Shown here: positions 23,127 to 32,458 of the stretch, piece by piece
Layout: each line of letters starts with the position of its first letter
Numbering within the stretch: position 1 is the first letter of the stretch
Assembly (NCBI GenBank): GCA_019415645.1
Contig: DXYV01000006.1
Span: 45,478 to 109,477, forward strand
From: Clostridiales bacterium
Lineage (GTDB): Bacteria; Bacillota; Clostridia; Oscillospirales; Oscillospiraceae
DNA length: 64,000 nt
Reading direction: 5' to 3'
The notes under the pieces: model-generated
Database searches by the model: none
What the model was told of the DNA's origin: nothing
The model's input: only the letters and a program-made list of their open reading frames with translations
Translations under genes and position numbers: made by a program

Positions 23127-24464
23127 ATGACAACGGCACGGGAGGTCGCGCTGGTGACTCTGGCGGCCTGCGAGCGCCAGGGCGCCTGGTCAGACGGATA
23201 TTTGAAGAAAGCGATACGCCAGGCCGGGCTGGACCGCCGGGATGCCGCGCTGGCGACGCGCTTGTGCTTCGGTGTGCTGCAAAACCGGCTCCTGCTGGAT
23301 TTTTATGTGCGGGCCTTCTGCAAGGTAAAGCTGGAGAAGATGGAGCTGAAGGTCCTGTGTGCCCTGCGAATCGCGCTGTATCAGCTGCTTTTTCTGGACA
23401 AAGTGCCCGAGCGCGCGGCCGTCTATGAATCCGTGTCTCTGGCCCGGCAGTATAGCCGGAACCCCCGGTCTGCCGGCCTGGTGAACGGAATCCTCAGAGC
23501 TTTTCTGCGGGAACAGGGGAACCTGCCCCCGGTCCAGGGCGCGGACGAGCTGGAGACGCTCTCCCTCCGATACAGCCATCCGCGCTGGCTGGTGGAGCTG
23601 TTTTGCGCGGAACTGGGCCCGGAGGAGGGAGAACAGCTGCTGCGGGCGGACAACGAACAGCCTCCGACGACCATACAGGTCAATCAACTGCGTACGGATG
23701 CGGCGCAGCTGACCAGCCGGCTGACGGCTGTCGGGATGCAGGTGGAGCCCCATCCCTGGCTGGAAGGCTGTCTGCTGCTTACCGGAAGCGGGGATTTAGA
23801 GCACGACCCGGCCTATCAGGAGGGGCTGTTCTATGTTCAGGACGCGGCTTCCCGTCTGGCGGTGCTGGCCTCCGGCGCCGCGCCTGGCCAGCGGGTTCTG
23901 GACTGCTGTGCCGCGCCGGGTGGAAAGAGCTTTGCCGCCGCGATTCAGATGGAGGGACGGGGCTCTATTCTGGCCTGCGACATCCATCCCCACAAGATTG
24001 GCCTGATTGAGGCCGGCCGCGACCGCATGGGTCTGTCCTGCATCACGGCGCGGGAACAAAATGCTCGGGCGCACGTCAAAGAGTGGGAGAAGAGCTTTGA
24101 CGTGGTTTTGACCGACGTACCCTGCTCCGGCCTGGGAATCATCCGGAAAAAGCCGGATATCCGCTATAAGGACCCCAAGCCGCTGGAACAGTTGCCGGGC
24201 GTCCAGCGGTCGATTTTGGAGCAGGCCGGCGCCTACGTCAAACCGGGCGGCGTGCTGCTCTATTCGACCTGTACGCTGTTGGCCCGGGAAAATGAGGAAG
24301 TCGTGCAGGCATTTTTGGCGGATCATCCGGAATTTACTCCGGAGGACTTTACACTGCCCGGGCCAGTAGGGGCCTGTGCCGACGGGATGGTCACCCTGTG
24401 GCCCCACCGGCATGGCACGGATGGCTTCTTTTTTGCGAAGTTAAGGAGAGACACGCATGATTGA
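23127..24464 (+). CDS. rsmB: 16S rRNA m5C967 methyltransferase RsmB
   Basis: A 445-residue protein with an N-terminal NusB-like RNA-binding domain (about residues 1-130) and a C-terminal SAM-dependent methyltransferase domain. The SAM motif is CCAAPGGKS, and the two catalytic cysteines are in DVPCSGLG and YSTCTL. It overlaps rlmN by eight bases. Confidence 0.94.
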   Translation: MTTAREVALVTLAACERQGAWSDGYLKKAIRQAGLDRRDAALATRLCFGVLQNRLLLDFYVRAFCKVKLEKMELKVLCALRIALYQLLFLDKVPERAAVYESVSLARQYSRNPRSAGLVNGILRAFLREQGNLPPVQGADELETLSLRYSHPRWLVELFCAELGPEEGEQLLRADNEQPPTTIQVNQLRTDAAQLTSRLTAVGMQVEPHPWLEGCLLLTGSGDLEHDPAYQEGLFYVQDAASRLAVLASGAAPGQRVLDCCAAPGGKSFAAAIQMEGRGSILACDIHPHKIGLIEAGRDRMGLSCITAREQNARAHVKEWEKSFDVVLTDVPCSGLGIIRKKPDIRYKDPKPLEQLPGVQRSILEQAGAYVKPGGVLLYSTCTLLARENEEVVQAFLADHPEFTPEDFTLPGPVGACADGMVTLWPHRHGTDGFFFAKLRRDTHD

Positions 24465-25488
24465 TATCAAATCCATGCTGCCGGAGGAGCTGAAAGGGCT
24501 GCTGAAGGACCTGGGCCAGCCGGCGTTTCGTGCGGAGCAGCTGTTCCAATGGCTCCAACGGGGCGTGCGCTCTTTTGACGAAATGACCAATCTGCCCAAA
24601 GAGCTGCGCGGCAAGCTGGCGGAGACCTGCCGGATCACCGTGCCCACCGTGGAGCGCAAGCAGGAATCTGCTTTGGACGGCACCATCAAATATCTTTGGC
24701 GGCTTTCGGACGGAAATTGTATTGAAACGGTTTTGATGCGCTATCATCATGGCAATACTGTCTGTGTATCCTGCCAGGTCGGATGCCGAATGGGCTGCGC
24801 GTTCTGCGCCTCCACACTGGGTGGAAAGGTTCGGGACTTGACAGCATCTGAGATTTTGGATCAGGTCCTGTTTGCCCAGCAGGACGCGGGGCTGGAGATA
24901 TCCAATATCGTTATGATGGGAATCGGCGAGCCGCTGGACAATTTTGAGCAGGTGCTCCGCTTTTTGCAGTTGGTCAATCATCCGAAAGGCCTGAACATCG
25001 GGATGCGGCACATCTCCCTGTCCACCTGCGGCCTAGTGAAACAAATTGACAAACTGGCGGAACTTGGGTTACAATTAACACTAAGCGTCTCGCTGCACGC
25101 GCCGGACGACGCGACACGCTCGCAGATCATGCCGGTCAATCGAAGCGTGGGCGTGGAGCGCTTGATGGAGACCTGCCGGCATTATTTTGCGGTCACGGGC
25201 CGCCGAATCTCCTATGAGTACGCCATGATCGACGGCGTGAACGACAGCGACGCGCAGGCGGACCGCCTGGCGGAGCTACTGGCGGGGCAGCCGGGGCACG
25301 TCAATTTGATTCCGCTCAATGACGTGGCCGAGTCGCCCCTGAAGCCAAGCCGCCGGGTGCGGGAGTTTCAGCGGCGTCTGGAGCGACACGGCATTACCGT
25401 CACGGTCCGACGCCGCCTGGGCAGCGACATTGACGCCTCCTGTGGCCAGTTACGCCGGAAACAGATGCTGCAAAAATCGGAACATTGA
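24457..25488 (+). CDS. rlmN: 23S rRNA/tRNA adenine-C2 methyltransferase RlmN
   Basis: A 343-residue radical SAM enzyme that methylates A2503 of 23S rRNA. The iron-sulfur cysteines lie in CRMGCAFC; the C-terminal cysteine of the ping-pong mechanism is in DIDASCGQL. GIGEPLDNF is another family motif. The ATG lies inside the end of rsmB. Confidence 0.95.
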   Translation: MIDIKSMLPEELKGLLKDLGQPAFRAEQLFQWLQRGVRSFDEMTNLPKELRGKLAETCRITVPTVERKQESALDGTIKYLWRLSDGNCIETVLMRYHHGNTVCVSCQVGCRMGCAFCASTLGGKVRDLTASEILDQVLFAQQDAGLEISNIVMMGIGEPLDNFEQVLRFLQLVNHPKGLNIGMRHISLSTCGLVKQIDKLAELGLQLTLSVSLHAPDDATRSQIMPVNRSVGVERLMETCRHYFAVTGRRISYEYAMIDGVNDSDAQADRLAELLAGQPGHVNLIPLNDVAESPLKPSRRVREFQRRLERHGITVTVRRRLGSDIDASCGQLRRKQMLQKSEH

Positions 25489-25504
25489 AAGGATCGATCC
25501 AGGT

Positions 25505-26233
25505 ATGAACCTATGGGGCATCACCGATCGCGGATCGGTACGAAAAGAGAATCAGGACGCCTATCAGACTGTTTTCCTGCGGGAAGGTCTGGGCCTCGGC
25601 GTGGTCTGCGACGGCATGGGAGGCGCTTTGGCCGGCAATGTGGCCAGCACCCTCGCGCTGGAGACCTTTGTGGGAGACCTGACCGCCCAATGTGCGGAAG
25701 GCCTGCCGCAAGAACCCATGGACGCGCTGCTTCATGCCGCGGAGCGGGCCAACGAGGTGGTCTACCGCCGGTCCCGGGAGGACTCGGCCTGCCATGGAAT
25801 GGGGACGACCCTTGTGGCCGCGCTGTCTGACGGTGCCCACGTCTGGGTGCTGAATATCGGAGACAGCCGCTGTTATCAGGCGGATGGTGAGGAAATCCGG
25901 CAGGTGACCCGGGACCACTCCCTGGTGGAGGACCTGGTGGCCCGGGGCGACATCACCCCGGAACAGGCCCGCAGCCATCCCCGCAAGAATCTGATCACCC
26001 GGGCGCTGGGGGTGGAACCCAGCGTGACGCCGGATCTCTATACGGTAGAGGGACAGCCGGGCAGCTTTCTGCTGCTGTGCTCGGATGGACTGAGCAATAC
26101 GGTATCCGACCAGGAGCTGCTCTACGAGGTCATACACGGAGGGGCGCCGGACAGCTGTTGTCAAAGACTGCTGGACATTGCCCTGATTCGCGGCGCGCCG
26201 GACAACGTGACGGCCGTGCTGTTCCAACTGTAA
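25505..26233 (+). CDS. prpC: Serine/threonine protein phosphatase, PP2C family
   Basis: A 242-residue PP2C phosphatase (PrpC/Stp1). Metal-binding motifs are visible: ENQDA, VCDGMGG, GDSRCY, CSDGLSN and GAPDNVT. It reverses the action of the PASTA kinase encoded 19 bases downstream. ATG 25505 gives the usual start; the Shine-Dalgarno is weak, so coupling to rlmN is likely. Confidence 0.94.
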   Translation: MNLWGITDRGSVRKENQDAYQTVFLREGLGLGVVCDGMGGALAGNVASTLALETFVGDLTAQCAEGLPQEPMDALLHAAERANEVVYRRSREDSACHGMGTTLVAALSDGAHVWVLNIGDSRCYQADGEEIRQVTRDHSLVEDLVARGDITPEQARSHPRKNLITRALGVEPSVTPDLYTVEGQPGSFLLLCSDGLSNTVSDQELLYEVIHGGAPDSCCQRLLDIALIRGAPDNVTAVLFQL

Positions 26234-26251
26234 GGAAGGAGAAGATTTACC

Positions 26252-28342
26252 ATGGATCAATACATAGGTAAATTACTCGATAACCGCTACGAGCTGCTGG
26301 AGCGGATCGGAACCGGCGGTATGGCCGTAGTCTATAAGGCCCGCTGTCACCGGCTCAACCGGCTGGTAGCGGTGAAGATTCTGAAGCCGGAGCTGGCAGA
26401 GGACGCGGAATTCCGCCGCCGCTTTCACGATGAGTCCCAGGCAGTCGCCATGCTGTCCCACCCCAATATCGTGGCGGTCTACGATGTGAGCAGCTCAGAC
26501 GATTTGAATTATATTGTCATGGAGCTGATCGACGGCATCACCCTGAAGCAGTATATGCAGAAGCGGGGCACGCCGCTGAACTGGCGCGAGGCGCTGCACT
26601 TTATCACGCAGATTATCCGGGCCCTGGGCCATGCCCACAGCCGCGGCATTATTCACCGCGATATTAAGCCCCACAATATCATGGTGCTGCGGGACGGCAG
26701 CGTAAAGGTGGCCGACTTCGGAATTGCCCGGCTGACCAGCGGCTCCCAGTCCACGCTGACCCAGGAGGCCCTGGGCTCCGTCCACTATATTTCGCCTGAG
26801 CAGGCGCGCGGCAGCCGCATCGACGGCCGATCCGACCTCTATTCTGCGGGCGTTGTTCTGTACGAGATGATCACCGGCCGGCTGCCCTTTGAGGGGGATA
26901 CGCCGGTCTCCGTGGCCATTCAGCACATCAATTCCATTCCCATTCCGCCCCGGGAACTCAACCCTGATATTCCGGAGGCGCTGGAGGAGATCACCCTCAA
27001 GGCAATGGCGCCCAACGTGGACCAGCGCTATGCCTCGGCGGACGAGATGCTGGCGGATTTGGAGGAGTTCCGGAAAAACCCCAACATCAGCTTTGAATAT
27101 ACGCCGGCCGAGTTTCGCGAGATGGAGGACGAGAGCGAGCCGACGCAGATCGTTTCTACTGCACATATCCGTGCAGCCGAGAACGAGGACAGCATCCGCC
27201 GCCGGCGTCAGGGCGAGTCCGTCCAGCGCAGACGGGAGGAATCCTACCAGGAAGAGCCATATGACTACGAGGAGCCGCGGCGGCGGCGCGGTGTTTCGCC
27301 GGCCCTGATTGCGGTGGGTGTGATTATTCTGTTCGTGGCGGGGATCGTCGCGTTCCTGTGGAACTCTTTCTTCAGTCCGCTGTTCAGCCCGGCGAGCAGC
27401 CATGTGGTGCCCAACCTGCTGGACATGACGCTGGAAGAGATCTATGCGGACGATACGATCATGTCAGAGTTCCGAATCGAGACCGGCGATACCGTATTCA
27501 GCGAGGAATATGATGCCGGAAAAGTAATGGATCAGAGCCCGGAGGCCAACACGACCGTGACTGGAGAGCGGCCCACCATTACTGTCACCATCAGCGGCGG
27601 TCCGGATACGGGAACGCCCACCATGCCGACGCTGACAGGAGCAGATTCGCGCGTGGCTCAGGACACCCTGGAAACGCTAAGCCGGTCCGAGGGCTTGAAT
27701 CTGGTGATTCAGGTCGAGGAAGAAAACTCGGAGAGCGTCAACGAAGGCTATGTCACGCGCACCGATCCGGCGGCCGGTTCGGAGTTGTCTGAGGGGCAGA
27801 CCGTGACGATTTACGAGAGCATCGGCAAGGAGACTGAGCCGACCACAGTGCCGCTGCTGGAGGGACAGACCGTGGAGAACGCCCGGCGCATGCTGGAAGA
27901 GGCAAACCTGGTACTGGGCGAGACAAGGTCGGTCTCCAGCGAAACGGTCGAAGCGGACCTGATTGTGTTCCAGGACATCCGAGCCGGACAGGAGGTAGAG
28001 GCCGGTACGGTCATCAACGTGCAGGTCAGCACCGGTCCGGCCAATCCGGATGCTTCCGAAAGTCCCTCTGACAGCGGAACGACAAACAACCCGGGCGGCG
28101 AGGAGCCCTCGCAGAGTGTTGGCCCCACCATGGGCAATGCGACGGTCACCGTAAATCTGTCCGGCTATGAAGGGAACGTCCAGGTACGTATCCTGGTGGG
28201 CGGCTCACAGGCTTATAACAAGTCGGTCAGCGCTGCCACCGGGACGCTGGAGGTCACCGTGAGCGGCTCCGGGACACAGCGTGTGGAAGTCTACTGCGAT
28301 GGGCAGCTGGTCGATAGCTATGACCAGGCCTTTACGGAATAA
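26252..28342 (+). CDS. prkC: PASTA-domain serine/threonine kinase PrkC
   Basis: A 696-residue transmembrane kinase. The kinase domain (about residues 12-275) has GTGGMAVVYKA, catalytic Lys42, HRDIKPHN and DFG at 155-157. An Arg/Glu-rich linker leads to one membrane helix (about 350-371), then about three PASTA repeats that bind peptidoglycan fragments outside the cell, a Ser/Pro/Gly linker and a beta-rich C-terminal domain. PrkC links cell-wall state to growth and spore germination. GGAAGGAG precedes the ATG. Confidence 0.95.
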   Translation: MDQYIGKLLDNRYELLERIGTGGMAVVYKARCHRLNRLVAVKILKPELAEDAEFRRRFHDESQAVAMLSHPNIVAVYDVSSSDDLNYIVMELIDGITLKQYMQKRGTPLNWREALHFITQIIRALGHAHSRGIIHRDIKPHNIMVLRDGSVKVADFGIARLTSGSQSTLTQEALGSVHYISPEQARGSRIDGRSDLYSAGVVLYEMITGRLPFEGDTPVSVAIQHINSIPIPPRELNPDIPEALEEITLKAMAPNVDQRYASADEMLADLEEFRKNPNISFEYTPAEFREMEDESEPTQIVSTAHIRAAENEDSIRRRRQGESVQRRREESYQEEPYDYEEPRRRRGVSPALIAVGVIILFVAGIVAFLWNSFFSPLFSPASSHVVPNLLDMTLEEIYADDTIMSEFRIETGDTVFSEEYDAGKVMDQSPEANTTVTGERPTITVTISGGPDTGTPTMPTLTGADSRVAQDTLETLSRSEGLNLVIQVEEENSESVNEGYVTRTDPAAGSELSEGQTVTIYESIGKETEPTTVPLLEGQTVENARRMLEEANLVLGETRSVSSETVEADLIVFQDIRAGQEVEAGTVINVQVSTGPANPDASESPSDSGTTNNPGGEEPSQSVGPTMGNATVTVNLSGYEGNVQVRILVGGSQAYNKSVSAATGTLEVTVSGSGTQRVEVYCDGQLVDSYDQAFTE

Positions 28343-28349
28343 GCGCAGC

Positions 28350-29228
28350 ATGGATGGAGTGATTCTGAAGGCACTCAGCGGGTTTTATTACGTCCTGACC
28401 GGCGAGGCCGGTGAGCCCATCGCCTGCCGTGCCCGCGGAAAACTGCGCCATCAGCGCATGACCCCCCTGGTGGGGGACCGGGTCCGCATCACCAGTCTGG
28501 GGGACGGGAGCGGAATGGTGGATGAGATCTACCCCAGGACCAATGAATTTTACCGGCCTGCCGTAGCAAATATCGACCAACTGATCGTGGTGGCCTCCGG
28601 GGCGATTCCGGTGACCGATCCATTCCTCATCGACCGGGTGGCCTCCATCGCGGAGAGTCGGGCCTGTCAGCCGGTTATCTGCATCAATAAGTGTGATCTG
28701 GAACCGGCAGACAGCCTGTACGAGATCTACCACTCCGCCGGATTCCCGACTCTGCGGGTGAGCGCAGAGACCGGGGAAGGCGTTTCAGAACTGAGAGAGC
28801 TTTTGATTGGAAAGGTATCTGCCTTTACAGGGAATAGCGGCGTTGGGAAGTCCAGCCTGCTCAATGCTCTGCAGCCTGGCATCAAGCTCCAGGTGGGAGA
28901 GGTCAGTGAAAAGCTGGGCCGCGGCCGCCACACGACCCGTCATGTGGAATTGTTCCAACTGGAGGGTGGGGCCATCGTTGCGGATACGCCGGGCTTCTCA
29001 TCCTTCGACGTGGATCAGGGGGAGCTGCGCAAAAAAGAAGAGCTGGCCGCCACCTTCCGGGAATTCCGGCCCTATCTGGACCAGTGCCGCTTTGTGGGCT
29101 GCGCCCATATCAAGGAAAAGGGCTGCGCTGTTCTTCAGGCGCTGGAGGAGGGAAAAATCGCCCCCAGCCGGCACGCCAGTTATGTGCGGCTCTATGAGCA
29201 GGCAAAAGAATACAAAGAGTGGGAATAA
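28350..29228 (+). CDS. rsgA: Ribosome small-subunit-dependent GTPase RsgA
   Basis: A 292-residue circularly permuted GTPase that helps mature the 30S subunit. The N-terminal OB domain is followed by G4 NKCD, then G1 GNSGVGKSSL and G3 DTPGF; zinc ligands are in CRFVGCAH...GCAV. No clear Shine-Dalgarno precedes ATG 28350, which is seven bases after the prkC stop, so translation is probably coupled. Bacillus has rpe and thiN after this gene; here a spoVM gene follows directly. Confidence 0.95.
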   Translation: MDGVILKALSGFYYVLTGEAGEPIACRARGKLRHQRMTPLVGDRVRITSLGDGSGMVDEIYPRTNEFYRPAVANIDQLIVVASGAIPVTDPFLIDRVASIAESRACQPVICINKCDLEPADSLYEIYHSAGFPTLRVSAETGEGVSELRELLIGKVSAFTGNSGVGKSSLLNALQPGIKLQVGEVSEKLGRGRHTTRHVELFQLEGGAIVADTPGFSSFDVDQGELRKKEELAATFREFRPYLDQCRFVGCAHIKEKGCAVLQALEEGKIAPSRHASYVRLYEQAKEYKEWE

Positions 29229-29237
29229 CGAGGAACC

Positions 29238-29296
29238 AAACAGCCTCCTTTCGCGTACACTGGAATACAACCAGTACGGGAAGGGAGGCTGTTTTG
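29238..29296 (+). promoter_or_regulatory. Long hairpin after rsgA that contains the spoVM ribosome binding site
   Basis: AAACAGCCTCC (29238-29248) pairs with GGAGGCTGTTT (29284-29294); an inner CGTAC/GTACG stem (29254-29258 with 29274-29278) extends it. Four T end the right arm, so it looks like a terminator for rsgA. The only Shine-Dalgarno for spoVM, GGGAGG at 29283-29288, lies in the right arm, so folding would also hide it from ribosomes coming from rsgA transcripts. Confidence 0.65.
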
Positions 29297-29297
29297 C

Positions 29298-29369
29298 ATG
29301 AAAGTCGTTGTGGTAAAATCCCCGAAATGCTTGCAGGGCATTTTGAAAGCGATCTTCAAGATCAAGTGA
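29298..29369 (+). CDS. spoVM: Stage V sporulation protein SpoVM
   Basis: A 23-residue amphipathic-helix protein, MKVVVVKSPKCLQGILKAIF plus IK and K. It matches SpoVM (26 residues in Bacillus subtilis): Lys2, Lys7, Pro9, Lys10, Leu12, Gly14 and Ile15 agree, and Pro9 is the residue needed to detect the curved forespore membrane. GGGAGG lies nine bases before the ATG. The place between rsgA and the SpoIVA cluster also fits: in Bacillus spoVM lies downstream of rsgA. SpoVM recruits SpoIVA, encoded two genes further on. Slightly shorter than relatives at the C-terminus. Confidence 0.9.
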   Translation: MKVVVVKSPKCLQGILKAIFKIK

Positions 29370-29397
29370 CATATGCGGCAGACCTTGTACATATAGT
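29369..29397 (+). promoter_or_regulatory. Candidate sigma-E promoter for sipL-spoIVA
   Basis: ACATATG at 29369-29375 and CATATAGT at 29390-29397, spaced 14 bases, agree with the mother-cell sigma-E pattern (ATAT in the -35 and CATAYA-T in the -10). It begins at the spoVM stop and lies 38 bases before the sipL start. Sigma-E control would fit the coat-basement genes. Based on pattern only. Confidence 0.5.
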
Positions 29398-29434
29398 GTC
29401 CTATCCAGAATAAAAGCAAGGAGAGGACACTGAT

Positions 29435-30961
29435 ATGGAGATGGAGTTGCAGCATACCTGTCTGAACGGGTTTCAGACCGTATTGGATCAGATATTGATA
29501 CAGGAGGAGACGCTGGAGAGCATCGTGCCGGATGCCTGCCCTGACATTCTGCGAATCGTGGACGCGGACGGGGAGGTATGCCTGAAAAACCGCGATTTGT
29601 CCGAAGGCAATCTTCGGGTCGGCGGCAGCATCCGGACCACGGTGCTCTATCTGCCGGACGGGGAGGACGGCCCGCGCCATATCGAGGTTCGAATCCCCTT
29701 CGTATGCAGCGTGGATCATCCCGGAATCCATACGGATGTACGCATCATAGCGGCGCCCAGACTGTGCAGCGTGGACGCCAGGGCGGTCAATCCTCGCAAG
29801 GTGCTGGTGCGCGCGGAGCTGGCCGTTGCGATTCAGGTGTACGCGCCCAGCGAGACGGAACTGTGCTGCGGCGTGTCCGGAGCGGAGGAGCAGGGGCTTC
29901 AGCAGCGCTGCGAGGAGCGGCAGACCTATCTGGCAGCGGCCGTAGCGGAGAAGCCCTTTACATTTTCGGACGTGCTTAATTTGCCGCCCTCCAAACCGCG
30001 GGCGGAGGAGCTGCTGCGCAGCCGAATCGAACCCCATAGCTTGGATGCCAAGGTGATTGGCAGCAAGCTGATCGTAAAAGGGGAGACCAGCCTTCAGGTG
30101 CTTTACCGCACGGCGGAAAACGAGGTCTGCGCCGCCCAGTTTGAGCTTCCCTTTTCTCAGATCATAGAACTCAACAGTGCCCATGAAGAGGCCGACGTGA
30201 TGGTGGAACCGGTCCTGGTCTCGGCCGACTGCTCGTTGCAGCCGGGCGATCCGGGTTCGCTGGCCGTTTCGCTGGAGCTGTTGGCCCAGGCGGCGATTCG
30301 GGAGCAGCAGGCGGTCAGCGTGGTGTCGGACCTCTACTGCACCCAGTGTCCGGTGGAAGTGGACCGCACGGACCTGGCGCTGGATCAGCTGGTGGACGTG
30401 GGGACACGCAGGCAGACGGTCCGGCAGTTCTGCGAGTGCGGGATACCGGTCAAATCTGTGATTGCCTGCTCCCTGCGTATCGGCCGCCTGACCCAGAGCA
30501 GGACCGAGCACGGCGTAAGCGTCACGGCGGATACCCAGGTCCAGGTCCTGTTTCTCAGTGAGGAGGACGCGCTGTGCGCGGCATCCTTTGCGGTCCCTGC
30601 CATCTGTGAGTTGGCCGTGGACGGGGACGCGGCCCTGGCTTGCCGCTGCCTGAACGGGACGGAGCTGAGCGCGACCCCGGTGACCGGCGGACTGGAACTT
30701 CGCTTTACGGCGGAATTTTCCTATTTCATCACCGCGCAGACGCACTGCTTGGCGGTGGAAGGGATTCGGCCGCTCCCACAGCCGGAGGGCAGCGGGGCGA
30801 AGCGGCCCTCGGTGGTGCTGCGCGTGGTAAGCGAGGGCGAGACGCTCTGGGACATTGCCAAGGCCTGCGGCGCCACCGTGCCCGATATCATGTCCGCCAA
30901 CCAACTGGAACAGGAAAGCGCGCCGGCCGGAATGCTGCTGCTCATTCCGAAACAGCGCTGA
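29435..30961 (+). CDS. sipL: SipL-like protein: SPOCS (DUF3794) repeats and LysM
   Basis: A 508-residue protein with repeated SPOCS/DUF3794 domains over about residues 20-430 (for example ILRIVDADGEVCLKN and KVIGSKLIVKGETSLQVLYR) and a C-terminal LysM domain (about 458-506, VVSEGETLWDIAKACG). This is the architecture of SipL, the Clostridioides difficile protein that binds SpoIVA through its LysM domain. It stands between spoVM and spoIVA here. AAGGAGAGG is about eight bases before the ATG. Confidence 0.93.
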   Translation: MEMELQHTCLNGFQTVLDQILIQEETLESIVPDACPDILRIVDADGEVCLKNRDLSEGNLRVGGSIRTTVLYLPDGEDGPRHIEVRIPFVCSVDHPGIHTDVRIIAAPRLCSVDARAVNPRKVLVRAELAVAIQVYAPSETELCCGVSGAEEQGLQQRCEERQTYLAAAVAEKPFTFSDVLNLPPSKPRAEELLRSRIEPHSLDAKVIGSKLIVKGETSLQVLYRTAENEVCAAQFELPFSQIIELNSAHEEADVMVEPVLVSADCSLQPGDPGSLAVSLELLAQAAIREQQAVSVVSDLYCTQCPVEVDRTDLALDQLVDVGTRRQTVRQFCECGIPVKSVIACSLRIGRLTQSRTEHGVSVTADTQVQVLFLSEEDALCAASFAVPAICELAVDGDAALACRCLNGTELSATPVTGGLELRFTAEFSYFITAQTHCLAVEGIRPLPQPEGSGAKRPSVVLRVVSEGETLWDIAKACGATVPDIMSANQLEQESAPAGMLLLIPKQR

Positions 30962-30976
30962 GGAGGGAAACGAAAC

Positions 30977-32455
30977 ATGGAGAATCGAACGCTTTATGAG
31001 GACATCGCCCTGCGGACGGATGGCGACATCTATATTGGTGTGGTGGGGCCGGTTCGAACGGGAAAATCCACGTTTATCAAGCGCTTTATGGAGACGATGG
31101 TCCTGCCCAACATCGAGAACACCTATCGACGGGACCGGGCACGGGATGAACTGCCTCAGAGCGGCTCCGGCCGGACCATCATGACGGCGGAGCCCAAATT
31201 TGTACCCGAGGAGGCAGTGGAGATCTCCATGGGCGGCGGGACCGCTTTTTCCGTGCGGCTGATCGACTGCGTCGGCTACATGGTCCCGGGAGCCACCGGG
31301 CAGATCGAGGGCGACCTGCCCCGGATGGTGACCACGCCTTGGTTTGATCATGAGATTCCCATGACGGAGGCCGCGGAGATCGGGACCCGGAAGGTAGTTG
31401 CCGACCACTCGACCATTGCGGTGGTGGTCACCACCGACGGGACCATCTCGGAGATTCCCCGGGAGGACTACTTGGAAGCGGAGGAGCGGGTGATCGAGGA
31501 GCTGAAGGAGCTGGGAAAGCCCTTTCTGGTTCTGTTGAATTCCGCCTATCCCGGCTCCGAACGGGCCCAGACCATTCAGGATGATATTGCGGAGAAATAC
31601 GACGTCACCTGCCTGGCGGTCAACTGTCTGACCTTGGATGAGGCAGCGGTCACCAATATCATCAAGGGCGTTTTGTTCGAATTCCCCTTAAAAGAGCTGG
31701 ATCTGTTTCTGCCATCGTGGGTGGATGCGCTCCCCTTTGACCATCCCATCAAAAGCACGCTGTACGGCATGATCCGGAAGGAGACCCATGGGATGCGGCG
31801 GATTCGGGACCTGGAAGGCGCGGTAGCCGCCCTCAGCGACCAGGAAGAAGTGGAGGATGCCAGGCTGGTATCGGTGAACCTGGGGAATGGGATGGCCTCT
31901 GCGGTCATCGAGCTGCCGCGCGCGCTCTTTTACAGTACGATTTCCCAGCGCTCTGGCTTTGAAATCGCGGATGACGGAGACCTGCTGGCCCTGCTGACGC
32001 AGCTGGCGTCTATGAAGCAGGCCTACGACAAGGTGGCGGGCGCGCTGCAGGAGGTCCAGGAGACCGGGTACGGAATCGTGATGCCGACGCCAGAGCAGAT
32101 GACGCTGGAGGAGCCGGAGATCGTAAAGCAGGGGGGACGCTATGGCGTACGCCTCAAAGCAAGCGCCCCATCCATCCATATGATTCGCGCTGACATTCAG
32201 ACGGAGATGTCTCCCATTATGGGGAGTGAGAAACAGTCGGAGGAGATGGTCCACTATCTGCTTCAGGAGTTTGAGGGCGACACGGGGAAGATTTGGGATT
32301 CCAACATGTTCGGCCGCTCGTTCCACGAACTGATCGCGGAGGATCTGAACGTAAAGCTCAAGCGGATGCCCGCGGATGCGCGCGATAAGCTGCGGGAGAC
32401 CCTCCAGCGCATCATCAACGAGGGCTCCGGCGGATTGATCTGTATTATTTTGTAA
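30977..32455 (+). CDS. spoIVA: Stage IV sporulation protein A (coat ATPase)
   Basis: A 492-residue cytoskeletal ATPase that polymerises into the base of the spore coat around the forespore. The Walker A GPVRTGKST is at residues 24-32, the Walker B region in VRLIDCVGYMVPGA, and the C-terminus ends GGLICIIL, the conserved tail that binds SpoVM. Full length for the family. GGAGGGAAACG precedes the ATG by about seven bases. It lies 15 bases after sipL and ends in a strong terminator. Confidence 0.96.
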   Translation: MENRTLYEDIALRTDGDIYIGVVGPVRTGKSTFIKRFMETMVLPNIENTYRRDRARDELPQSGSGRTIMTAEPKFVPEEAVEISMGGGTAFSVRLIDCVGYMVPGATGQIEGDLPRMVTTPWFDHEIPMTEAAEIGTRKVVADHSTIAVVVTTDGTISEIPREDYLEAEERVIEELKELGKPFLVLLNSAYPGSERAQTIQDDIAEKYDVTCLAVNCLTLDEAAVTNIIKGVLFEFPLKELDLFLPSWVDALPFDHPIKSTLYGMIRKETHGMRRIRDLEGAVAALSDQEEVEDARLVSVNLGNGMASAVIELPRALFYSTISQRSGFEIADDGDLLALLTQLASMKQAYDKVAGALQEVQETGYGIVMPTPEQMTLEEPEIVKQGGRYGVRLKASAPSIHMIRADIQTEMSPIMGSEKQSEEMVHYLLQEFEGDTGKIWDSNMFGRSFHELIAEDLNVKLKRMPADARDKLRETLQRIINEGSGGLICIIL

Positions 32456-32458
32456 GCC

